From positions 1 through 64,000 of the forward strand of contig CAJTWM010000002.1 in the NCBI GenBank assembly GCA_910579805.1: a DNA stretch of 64,000 nt. Reading direction: 5' to 3'. Below are positions 58,501 through 64,000 of this stretch, piece after piece. This stretch comes from an uncultured Lachnospiraceae bacterium. GTDB lineage: Bacteria; Bacillota; Clostridia; Lachnospirales; Lachnospiraceae. The first letter of the stretch is position 1. Each line of letters begins with the position of its first letter. A program made the position numbers and the translations under genes. The notes beneath the pieces are model-generated. The model worked only from the letters and a program-made list of their open reading frames with translations. It had not been told where the DNA came from and ran no database searches.

Positions 58501-59801
58501 GCGGATCTGTCGTTCAAATTGGTTCTACAAATAAAGAATTAGCTTTACAACAAATGGCGCTAGCACAGGCACTTGGTATGCCAGCTAAAATATATCATAA
58601 TCATTACACTAAGAAAAATCCAAATGCTATTAGATATAGAATAGAATTTTATCCAATAGAAGAATTGCTAAACTATATAGTTTGTGATAAAAAGAGCGAC
58701 CATTATGAAGAAATGTTGTCAAACCATTATAATACAAACGCAGAAGTAATTGAAGTTTTACCAGTTGAAACAACTATGTATAGTTACGATGTAACAACTG
58801 ATAGTGAGCATTTTGAAGTGAGTGGGATATATAGTCATAATTGCCGAGCCTTTTTATCGCCATGGTATGAGAGAGGAGGTATGCGCCCGGCAGACGAAAA
58901 TGATAAACCAATATTTGAAGGACGTTGTAACTTAGGCGTTGTGTCACTTCATCTACCGATGATATTGGCAAAAGCAAGACAAGAATCAAAAGATTTTTAT
59001 GAAGTCCTAGAATATTATCTTGAACTTATTAGAGGATTACACAAACGTACTTATGATTATATAGGAGAACTAAGGGCAAGTGTAAATCCAGTAGCTTTCT
59101 GCGAAGGTGGTTTATATGGTGGAAATTTAAAGCCAGAGGATAAGATTAAATCAATTCTTCCTCCAATGACTATGAGTTATGGAATAACAGCATTGAACGA
59201 ATTACAAAGATTATATAATGGTAAATCTATCCGTGAAGATGGTGAGTTTGCATTAGAGGTAATGCAATATATTCAACAGTACATAGATAGAATTAAAGAG
59301 GAAGATCATATTTTATATGCAATCTACGGTACACCAGCAGAAAGCCTTTGTGGATTACAGATAGAACAGTTCCGTAAAGTATATGGAATCATTGAGAATG
59401 TATCAGACAAATCTTATGTAAGCAATAGTTTCCATTGTCATGTATCTGAACAAATGTCCCCTATTGAAAAACAAGATAAAGAGGAAAGGTTTTGGGGATA
59501 TTTCAACGGAGGAAAAATCCAGTATTGCCGTTACAATTTGGGATATAACATAGAAGCAATTAAGACTCTGGTTCTCAGGGCAATGGAGAAAGGTTTCTAT
59601 GAAGGTGTAAATCTTGCGATGTGCTACTGTGAGGATTGTGGATATCAGCAAGTAGAAATGGATGCTTGCCCTAAGTGTGGTAGTAGTAAGATTACCAAGA
59701 TTGATCGGATGAACGGCTACCTTGGGTTTACTAGGGTTCATGGTGAAACGAGATATAATCCTAGTAAAGTGGCAGAAATCGCAGATAGGGTGTCGATGTG
59801 A
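55551..59801 (+). CDS. nrdD: Anaerobic ribonucleoside-triphosphate reductase NrdD with two inteins
   Basis: 1416 residues; after removal of two inteins about 741 remain, a usual NrdD length. N-terminal ATP-cone (K-K-D-G-T-L-E-N-Y-D-E-Q-K-I-I). The extein joints are D-T-F-N|C-D-L-M-R-V and S-P-M-G|C-R-A-F-L-S, both at conserved Cys of the active-site core. C-terminal zinc site C-E-D-C-G-Y..C-P-K-C-G and glycyl-radical loop R-M-N-G-Y-L-G-F (the Gly stores the radical). Reduces NTPs to dNTPs without oxygen, activated by NrdG. TTG start, 11 bases after GGAGG. Confidence 0.95.
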   Translation: MQIIKKDGTLENYDEQKIINACNKAARRAMIELSDQDYQIICNAVYDKLVENDLEETEIYEMHNIVEAVLEEHYPLVAKMYKEYRNYKKDFVHMMDKVYERSQAIRYIGDKSNANTDSALVATKRSLIYNELSGELYKKFFLTLNERQAMKDGYIYIHDRSARLDTFNCFRRDTRFITKDGVKSFYDFYDGDTTMVLSHKGIWRKATVHKLGWQPIQKVIFKNSSANSEEYNIYCTPNHRWILSNGEETTELRIGDTLTNITDRTNFNWDELSLENKKLWCKGFALGDGAVSNERSRPNYVYIHLCDHKNKYHNRFEDAGYSVTQPDSYNGDYLVSMMSVRNKEIPWLELTYENVLYYINGLMCADGGRVFADNPSREFKSIQVTGKLNDYIYDLLNIAGYYVTSQSDLTENKTNYGKRSGITIKYGVSSTFSRIGKYRVVDIQPEKLNPKAEVWCLDVEEDHSFILEGGIPTGNCDLMRVGKIMQGGFEMGNVWYNEPNSLDTAFDVMGDIILSTAAQQYGGFTVPEVDKILAPYAEKSYQKYYNEYYKIIKELEEIDFVHISDDLQYKLDIDNIYNPKTFEEMLLNDVAKRYATKKVKRDFEQGWQGIEYKLNTVGSSRGDYPFVTMTIGLATDKFGKMAAITLLNVHKEGQGKKGFKRPVLFPKIVFLYDKNLHGDGSEKYESADVFNAGIECSSKTMYPDWLSLTGNGYVPEMYKKYGRVVSPMGCVDGKEIITYRYNGQLYVESFERMWNRLSDFFELHQQIKGQPHLYMDLKDVEIYDTEIGFVNTQKIIRNVSNDWVDLHLSNGRRLLCTSDHPITIQNNETKQAKELNCGEKILINSSQYAEENIVFNNDKAWLLGFLLCDGCYQSNHIFASIAAEGEDDIELKFHSVFRKYFDLDTKTVLQERGKKGVYKDLIAIADDKNNLQRTINYLTEKFGGINKVNRHIPNEVFSWNYESKLAFLAGMIDADGYINDNSHGGSVVQIGSTNKELALQQMALAQALGMPAKIYHNHYTKKNPNAIRYRIEFYPIEELLNYIVCDKKSDHYEEMLSNHYNTNAEVIEVLPVETTMYSYDVTTDSEHFEVSGIYSHNCRAFLSPWYERGGMRPADENDKPIFEGRCNLGVVSLHLPMILAKARQESKDFYEVLEYYLELIRGLHKRTYDYIGELRASVNPVAFCEGGLYGGNLKPEDKIKSILPPMTMSYGITALNELQRLYNGKSIREDGEFALEVMQYIQQYIDRIKEEDHILYAIYGTPAESLCGLQIEQFRKVYGIIENVSDKSYVSNSFHCHVSEQMSPIEKQDKEERFWGYFNGGKIQYCRYNLGYNIEAIKTLVLRAMEKGFYEGVNLAMCYCEDCGYQQVEMDACPKCGSSKITKIDRMNGYLGFTRVHGETRYNPSKVAEIADRVSM
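56055..56975 (+). mobile_element. Intein 1 in nrdD (about 307 aa)
   Basis: Begins C-F-R-R-D-T-R-F and has block B-like C-T-P-N-H-R-W. The homing-endonuclease region carries LAGLIDADG-like G-F-A-L-G-D-G and L-M-C-A-D-G-G. It ends L-D-V-E-E-D-H-S-F-I-L-E-G-G then T-G-N. Its penultimate residue is Gly rather than the usual His, followed by Asn and the Cys+1 of the extein. Splicing could still work, as some inteins lack this His. Confidence 0.9.
57738..58841 (+). mobile_element. Intein 2 in nrdD (about 368 aa)
   Basis: Begins C-V-D-G-K-E-I-I-T; block B is T-S-D-H-P-I-T. Two LAGLIDADG motifs, L-L-G-F-L-L-C-D-G and F-L-A-G-M-I-D-A-D-G. It ends Y-D-V-T-T-D-S-E-H-F-E-V-S-G-I-Y-S-H-N before Cys+1, with the usual penultimate His and Asn. 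Fully typical LAGLIDADG intein. Confidence 0.93.
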
Positions 59802-59929
59802 AATATTTAGTGTATTGTTATACAAATAAAATTGCAGCAAGAGATGTTGGAGTAAAATATCTTGGTATATGTAGAGCGATTAAAAATAATTGTAAATCTG
59901 GTGGATTTTATTGGAGAAAGGTGGTGTAA
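59798..59929 (+). CDS. Small NUMOD-like DNA-binding protein, 43 aa
   Basis: GTG 59798 overlaps the nrdD stop. Reads K-Y-L-V-Y-C-Y-T-N-K-I-A-A-R-D-V-G-V-K-Y-L-G-I-C-R-A-I-K, ending G-G-F-Y-W-R. The pattern A-A-R-x-x-G-v-x-x-x-x-I-x-R-x-I-K-x-x-x-x-x-x-G-F-Y-W resembles the NUMOD1 module of homing endonucleases, probably a remnant. Confidence 0.6.
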   Translation: MKYLVYCYTNKIAARDVGVKYLGICRAIKNNCKSGGFYWRKVV

Positions 59930-59931
59930 AT

Positions 59932-60537
59932 ATCAATTATCACAACATAACTTATCCAGATATGAATAACGGAGAAGGTTTGAGAGCCGTGTTATGGCTC
60001 TCAGGCTGTTCTCATAGATGCAAGGGATGCCAAAATCCTCAAACATGGGATGCAAATAGCGGTATCCCATTTGATGAATCAGCAAAAGAAGAATTATTTA
60101 GAGAGTTAGATAAAGATTATATTTCTGGACTGACACTGACAGGAGGTGATCCGCTTTTTGAAAGCAACCTGGATGGCGTGTTAGATTTAGTCACTGAGGT
60201 TAATGAACGATACAATACCCCACAGGACACCAATGAAATCCGTCTTTCAATACATAAGAAATCAATCTGGTTATATACAGGATTTACATGGGAAGATATT
60301 ATGGGCTATAAAACGCCATTTGATAATGTAATGACAGCACATAATAGTGATATTTTATATGATTATCATATGTGGAAACGAAAAAATATTATATCTAAGT
60401 GTGATGTTTTAATAGATGGCCAATATATAGATTCGCAACGTGATATCACTTTAAAATGGAAAGGTTCATCAAATCAGAATGTGATTGACATTCAAAAATC
60501 AATACAAAAAGGCGAAATAGTATTATGGCAGACATGA
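59932..60537 (+). CDS. nrdG: Anaerobic NTP reductase activating protein NrdG, ATC start
   Basis: 201 residues. L-S-G-C-S-H-R-C-K-G-C-Q-N-P-Q-T-W holds the C-x3-C-x2-C radical-SAM cluster that makes the glycyl radical on NrdD. AAAGGTGG is 7 bases before ATC 59932, giving M-N-Y-H-N-I-T-Y-P-D-M-N-N-G-E-G, the usual NrdG N-terminus. TTG 59911 would add seven atypical residues. Placed directly after nrdD. Confidence 0.92.
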   Translation: MNYHNITYPDMNNGEGLRAVLWLSGCSHRCKGCQNPQTWDANSGIPFDESAKEELFRELDKDYISGLTLTGGDPLFESNLDGVLDLVTEVNERYNTPQDTNEIRLSIHKKSIWLYTGFTWEDIMGYKTPFDNVMTAHNSDILYDYHMWKRKNIISKCDVLIDGQYIDSQRDITLKWKGSSNQNVIDIQKSIQKGEIVLWQT

Positions 60538-60686
60538 TTTTAACGAGTGAATGTGAACAATGTCCTCAATCAATAATTAATGATGAAAATAAGTCAAAAA
60601 TAACTATATACTGCAAAGTTAAAAAGAGAATATATTATTGGGGGCAGTATGTTCCATGTAATTATAAAGAAAAGAAAAAGGAGTAA
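60534..60686 (+). CDS. Small Cys-containing protein, 50 aa
   Basis: M-I-L-T-S-E-C-E-Q-C-P-Q-S, later Y-C-K-V-K and V-P-C-N-Y. Four Cys suggest metal binding. ATG overlaps the nrdG stop. Confidence 0.6.
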   Translation: MILTSECEQCPQSIINDENKSKITIYCKVKKRIYYWGQYVPCNYKEKKKE

Positions 60687-60690
60687 TTTT

Positions 60691-61044
60691 TTGACTGTAA
60701 ATACACATACATCTTATATAAATAAAAATATAGACAAGAAGTGGTTACTAGACAATGGGTTTAGACTTAACAGATTGTTCAGTGATGAAGAAACAGAAAC
60801 ATATACATATAGATTCCCTGTGTGGAAACATAATAAATTTACAATTCTGGAATGTGAACTAAAAGTGGTATTAGGTGAGGAAGAAATCAATGTAAATGTA
60901 TATGACTATAATACAAATGATAGATATGTTCCATTTTATTATTGTGAATATGGAAATTATGACAGGATGTTAAAAGAGATTAATGGAAAAATTGAAGCGG
61001 TATTAAAAAGATTAGGCATCAAGAAAATAGATAGGAGAAAATAG
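60691..61044 (+). CDS. Hypothetical protein, 117 aa
   Basis: TTG 60691 follows AAAAAGGAGTAATTTT. Beta-rich (Y-T-Y-R-F-P-V-W-K-H-N-K-F). Not recognised. Confidence 0.65.
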   Translation: MTVNTHTSYINKNIDKKWLLDNGFRLNRLFSDEETETYTYRFPVWKHNKFTILECELKVVLGEEEINVNVYDYNTNDRYVPFYYCEYGNYDRMLKEINGKIEAVLKRLGIKKIDRRK

Positions 61045-61047
61045 GAG

Positions 61048-61488
61048 ATGGAACCTAAGACAATCAAGATTAAATATTTTACAGATGAAATAGAGAAACT
61101 TGCTTATATAGACGGTAAGTCAGATTGGATCGATCTGCGTTCCGCAGAGGAGATTGACCTGAAAGCGGGAGAGTTCAAGCTAATTCCGCTTGGAGTCGCT
61201 ATGGAACTCCCAAAAGGATATGAAGCGCACGTAGTTCCCAGAAGTTCTACATTTAAGAATTTCGGAATTATTCAGACAAATCATCAGGGTGTGATCGACA
61301 GCTCTTACTGCGGAAACAATGATGAATGGAAAATGCCTGTGTATGCTATTCGTGATACGGTAATACATAGAAACGATAGAATCTGCCAGTTCCGCATTAT
61401 GGAGAACCAGCCTAAAATTATTTTTGAAGAGGTTACATATCTTGATAATGAAGATAGAGGTGGACACGGAAGTACAGGATATAAGTAA
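61048..61488 (+). CDS. dut: dUTPase
   Basis: 146 residues. V-P-R-S-S-T-F-K-N-F-G near 61-71, G-V-I-D-S-S-Y-C-G near 81-89, R-I-C-Q-F-R near 111, and C-terminal R-G-G-H-G-S-T-G near 137-144 are the motifs of trimeric dUTPase. It cleaves dUTP to dUMP, the ThyX substrate, and keeps uracil out of DNA. Confidence 0.95.
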   Translation: MEPKTIKIKYFTDEIEKLAYIDGKSDWIDLRSAEEIDLKAGEFKLIPLGVAMELPKGYEAHVVPRSSTFKNFGIIQTNHQGVIDSSYCGNNDEWKMPVYAIRDTVIHRNDRICQFRIMENQPKIIFEEVTYLDNEDRGGHGSTGYK

Positions 61489-61529
61489 CATATTCATTAT
61501 ATTTACTATAAAAATATGAAAGGGTAGAG

Positions 61530-61562
61530 GCTGCGTATAAAAATTATCGCAGCTTTATTATT
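61530..61562 (+). terminator. Hairpin terminator before integrase
   Basis: GCTGCG (61530-61535) and CGCAGC (61548-61553) form a stem with inner ATAA/TTAT, followed by TTTATTATT. It ends only a few bases before the integrase ATG, so it may also block integrase translation or act as an attenuator. Confidence 0.7.
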
Positions 61563-61568
61563 AAATAA

Positions 61569-62792
61569 ATGGATAATACATTGTTGAAATTTGTTATTGA
61601 TAATGATATGATTGATATATCATACGTGCAAGAGCAAATTAATATGAAAAAACGAGAGGAGACACTAAAAAAACACCCATATAAAATATGGAAAGATAAA
61701 AATGATTATTGGTACACATATTTACCAAATGGAAACGGGCAAAGAAAATTGATTAAGAGAAGAAAAAAAGAGGACTTGATTGATATTGTAGTGTCATTTT
61801 GGGAAGTAAGTGTTGATAACTCATTTAAAAACAGATATGATATATGGATAGAAAGACAAAGAAAATGTGGGAGAACGGATAACACTATATATAAATATAG
61901 ATGCGATTACAAGAGATTTTTTTCCGATGATGAAATATGTAAAAAGAATATTACACAGATTGATGATGAGTATATTTATGAATATATATTTCGCCTGCTC
62001 AAAAGAAAACAAGTAACATACAGGGCATTAAAAAGCATGTTTGGCTATATCAATGGAGTGTTTGAAAAGTCAATTATAGATAAAGTAGTTAAAGACAATC
62101 CATGTAAATATGTTGATTTGCCAACATTTAAGCAGTTTTGTAAAGAAGAAAAAGAAAAAATCACAAATGAGAGGACGCTGACAGTTGAAGAAAAAACTGC
62201 ATTACTTAAAAAACTTGACTCAGCATATGATGGTAAACCTAACTATATTGTAAAATATGCAGTGGAATTAGCCATGTATACTGGTATGAGGGTTGGAGAG
62301 TTGGCTGCTTTAAGATGGGAGGATATAAATTTCTCTCAAAATGAGATCACCATTCGGCACTCAGAAAAATACAACCAAGTGAAAAAAGAGTATACTATAT
62401 CAACGACAAAAAATAGCAGGATTAGAAAAATTCCTCTTACAAGTGAAATGCGGGATGTATTGTTACGGGTTAAAGAAATAGAGATGAAAAATGGGTATTT
62501 ATCAGAGTATGTATTTTCTAATGAAAATGGGAGAATACACTCAAGAGTAATATCTAATTGTGCAAGAAATCGAACAATGACAAAAGAATTTTCAAATCCA
62601 AAGAGCATTCATTCAATAAGAAGAACTGTAAACTCGGATATGCGCTGTAATGGTGTATCCCCGGTTGTTGCCGCTTCGTTGTTGGGACATACTGTTAAAG
62701 TAAATAATGAAAATTACACTTATGATGTATCTAATATGGAATATAAAGCATCCATTGTATCCGAGATAAATAAAAAAACAAAATGTATGTGA
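61569..62792 (+). CDS. int: Tyrosine-recombinase integrase
   Basis: 407 residues. The N-terminus (arm-binding, H-P-Y-K-I-W-K-D-K-N-D-Y-W-Y-T-Y) is typical of Lachnospiraceae phage/ICE integrases. Catalytic region: T-G-M-R-V-G-E-L-A-A-L-R-W (Arg), S-I-H-S-I-R-R-T (H-x-x-R-like), L-L-G-H-T and N-Y-T-Y-D-V (Tyr nucleophile near 391). Drives integration at the adjacent tRNA site. No ribosome-binding site precedes the ATG, so expression may be low or controlled by the hairpin. Confidence 0.93.
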   Translation: MDNTLLKFVIDNDMIDISYVQEQINMKKREETLKKHPYKIWKDKNDYWYTYLPNGNGQRKLIKRRKKEDLIDIVVSFWEVSVDNSFKNRYDIWIERQRKCGRTDNTIYKYRCDYKRFFSDDEICKKNITQIDDEYIYEYIFRLLKRKQVTYRALKSMFGYINGVFEKSIIDKVVKDNPCKYVDLPTFKQFCKEEKEKITNERTLTVEEKTALLKKLDSAYDGKPNYIVKYAVELAMYTGMRVGELAALRWEDINFSQNEITIRHSEKYNQVKKEYTISTTKNSRIRKIPLTSEMRDVLLRVKEIEMKNGYLSEYVFSNENGRIHSRVISNCARNRTMTKEFSNPKSIHSIRRTVNSDMRCNGVSPVVAASLLGHTVKVNNENYTYDVSNMEYKASIVSEINKKTKCM

Positions 62793-62797
62793 TATAT

Positions 62798-62820
62798 TTT
62801 TTGATTACTTTTTGATTACT
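62798..62820 (+). repeat. Tandem 11-bp repeats downstream of integrase
   Basis: TTTTTGATTACT occurs at 62798-62809 and again at 62809-62820, with a degenerate TTTGATG following. These are probably integrase arm-type binding sites next to the attachment core. Confidence 0.65.
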
Positions 62821-62849
62821 TTGATGTTTTTGGTATTGAAAACCATTGA

Positions 62850-62899
62850 TTTTACAGGACATTGGCAACCACGTATGGGTTCAAGTCCCATCGCCGGCA
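62850..62899 (+). other. Attachment site: 3' end of a tRNA gene (probably Leu)
   Basis: ATGGG-TTCAAGT-CCCAT (62875-62891) is a T arm, followed by CGCCGGC and the discriminator A (62892-62899), the 3' half of an acceptor stem. The preceding TTGGCAACCACG resembles the long variable arm of a leucine tRNA. Only the 3' part is present, so the other part should lie at the element's far end. The CCA is not encoded (TCC follows). Confidence 0.75.
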
Positions 62900-63097
62900 T
62901 CCTATGGCGTGAAGCTGGACAAACTGTCCATGTTTCGCGCTGTTTTTGTATTTAGAGAAATATAAGCGTGTCAGTCCATTAGTGTGTTTTACGCTGCGAA
63001 ATCAGACAGAGGGTAATCGGCGAACGGTTAGCCTCTTATTTGATTATGTACGGCAGGGTCGTTCAAGAAAGTGTGTTAAAGATAAAGGAGGAATTCC
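62900..63097 (+). other. Chromosomal stretch between attachment site and sbcD
   Basis: About 200 bases without a gene. TGGACA-aac-TGTCCA (about 62916-62930) is a hairpin followed by a T-rich stretch and may terminate the tRNA transcript. The rest holds no clear signal until the AAAGGAGG site of the next gene. GC content rises here, consistent with host DNA. Confidence 0.5.
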
Positions 63098-64000
63098 ATG
63101 AAATTCATTCACTGTGCAGATCTGCATCTTGATTCCAAAATGAGCGCCAACCTTGATAAAGAGAGAGCAAAGGAGAGAAGGTCGGAAATCCTCGATACTT
63201 TTGTCCGGATGGTCAGATACGCTTCAAAAAATGAAATAGCGGCAATTCTGATAGCGGGAGATATGTTTGATACGAAAAATATTTCCGCAACGGTCAGAAA
63301 TACCGTGTTACATAGTATTGCCGGCCATTCCCATATTACGTTTTACTATTTAAAAGGAAATCATGACAGGGATAATTTTCTCTCGGGGCTGGAAGAGATC
63401 CCGGCAAATCTAAAATTGTTTTCTTCCCGATGGACTACCTATGAAGAGGCAGGAGGGAAGATAGCGGTTTCGGGATTGGAACTGTCCGCGGAAAATGCCG
63501 GATCGGCCTATGTATCCCTTATCTTGGATCCCAAACGGTTTAACATTGTGATGCTCCATGGTCAGGAAACGGAAAGGCAGGCGAAAGATAAGGCAGAGTG
63601 TATTAACATAAGAGCGCTTCGGAATAAAGGAATCGATTATCTTGCTTTAGGCCATGTCCACGCTTATAAAAAAGAACAACTGGATACAAGAGGAATCTAT
63701 TGTTATGCCGGCTGTTTGGAAGGACGGGGATTTGACGAATGCGGCGGGCATGGGTTTGCAGTGCTGGATATAGATGAAGCTACCGGTAAATATACGCATG
63801 AATTTGTTCCTTTTGCCAAAAGGAAACTATATACGGTGAATGTGGATGTGACCGGATGCCAAAGGACGGCGGAAATGGTATCCAAGGCGGCTTTGGCGTT
63901 ACAACAAGAGGGCTGCGAAGAGGAAAGCCTTGTCAAAATCACATTGAGGGGTATGCTGGATGTGGAATGTGAAAAAGATATTTCCTATTTTCTTTCAAGA
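63098..64000 (+). CDS. sbcD: DNA repair exonuclease SbcD-like (partial, runs off window)
   Basis: ATG after AAAGGAGGAATTCC. M-K-F-I-H-C-A-D-L-H-L-D-S, I-L-I-A-G-D-M-F-D near 49-57, L-K-G-N-H-D-R-D near 86-93, M-L-H-G-Q-E near 152 and L-G-H-V-H-A-Y near 186-192 are the metallo-phosphoesterase motifs of the SbcD/Mre11/YhaO nucleases. With its ATPase partner it would process DNA ends. Host gene, more GC-rich than the phage genes. Confidence 0.9.
   Translation, partial: MKFIHCADLHLDSKMSANLDKERAKERRSEILDTFVRMVRYASKNEIAAILIAGDMFDTKNISATVRNTVLHSIAGHSHITFYYLKGNHDRDNFLSGLEEIPANLKLFSSRWTTYEEAGGKIAVSGLELSAENAGSAYVSLILDPKRFNIVMLHGQETERQAKDKAECINIRALRNKGIDYLALGHVHAYKKEQLDTRGIYCYAGCLEGRGFDECGGHGFAVLDIDEATGKYTHEFVPFAKRKLYTVNVDVTGCQRTAEMVSKAALALQQEGCEEESLVKITLRGMLDVECEKDISYFLSR

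Noticed and set aside
1..62850. tRNA genes carried by the element, including an initiator-like tRNA
   Set aside because: Apart from the tRNA 3' fragment at the attachment site, no T-arm with cloverleaf context was recognised by eye; a tRNAscan-SE run is needed.
1..64000. CRISPR array
   Set aside because: No regularly spaced direct repeats were seen; the repeats found are short hairpins with varying spacing.
1..64000. Diversity-generating retroelement or retron
   Set aside because: No reverse transcriptase motif (F/Y-A-D-D) is found in any frame of the listed genes.

Overview
The window looks like the early-gene half of a large integrated phage (or phage-like element) in a low-GC Firmicute, most likely a Lachnospiraceae-type gut Clostridium. 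The AT-rich interior, the strong AAGGAGG/GGAGGTGA ribosome-binding sites, the anaerobic (class III) ribonucleotide reductase, the SleB-type wall hydrolase and the Clostridia-type tyrosine integrase all point that way. This is judged by eye; no database search was possible. No capsid, tail, portal or terminase genes are present, so the structural half would lie to the left, or be absent. (1) 1-0.6 kb is the end of an IS1380-like insertion sequence. (2) 0.7-10.6 kb holds small phage proteins and three C5-cytosine methyltransferase loci, two of them broken by stops or frameshifts. (3) 10.6-22 kb holds two N-type DNA methyltransferases, a PAPS-reductase-like enzyme, a radical SAM enzyme beside an ATP-grasp enzyme, and several minus-strand cassettes that look like cargo. 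(4) 22-31.6 kb holds small Cys-rich proteins, a DHH phosphoesterase, a GHKL ATPase and a metallophosphoesterase. (5) 31.8-43.1 kb is a replication module: RecA-like ATPase, SSB, a possible nuclease, DnaB-like helicase, primase, PD-(D/E)XK nuclease, DNA polymerase III alpha, ERCC4 nuclease and an HD protein. (6) 44.3-45.5 kb is a TnpB-like gene. (7) 48-61.5 kb is nucleotide metabolism and housekeeping: MazG, Pth2, DNA ligase, SleB hydrolase, ThyX, guanylate kinase, NrdD carrying two inteins, NrdG and dUTPase. (8) 61.5-62.9 kb is the integrase and an attachment site made of the 3' end of a tRNA gene (probably Leu). Host chromosome with a higher GC content and an SbcD-like exonuclease gene follows. 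Three genome-wide patterns stand out. First, many genes have no ATG, GTG or TTG where the ribosome-binding site points; they begin at ATA, ATT or ATC (once ACG), in at least ten cases just after an in-frame stop or with no usual start available. These weak starts usually follow the extended ribosome-binding site GGAGGTGA. Second, a family of multi-branched hairpin elements with a central YTG-(CG/GC/none)-CAR palindrome sits between a GAAAGGA-type ribosome-binding site and the start codon of the DNA-modification genes and a few others. Third, short hairpins with A-rich 5' arms and T-rich 3' arms recur between genes just before ribosome-binding sites. Together these suggest an unusual layer of translational control. 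Phage-encoded Pth2, an enzyme that recycles dropped-off peptidyl-tRNA, may fit with it.
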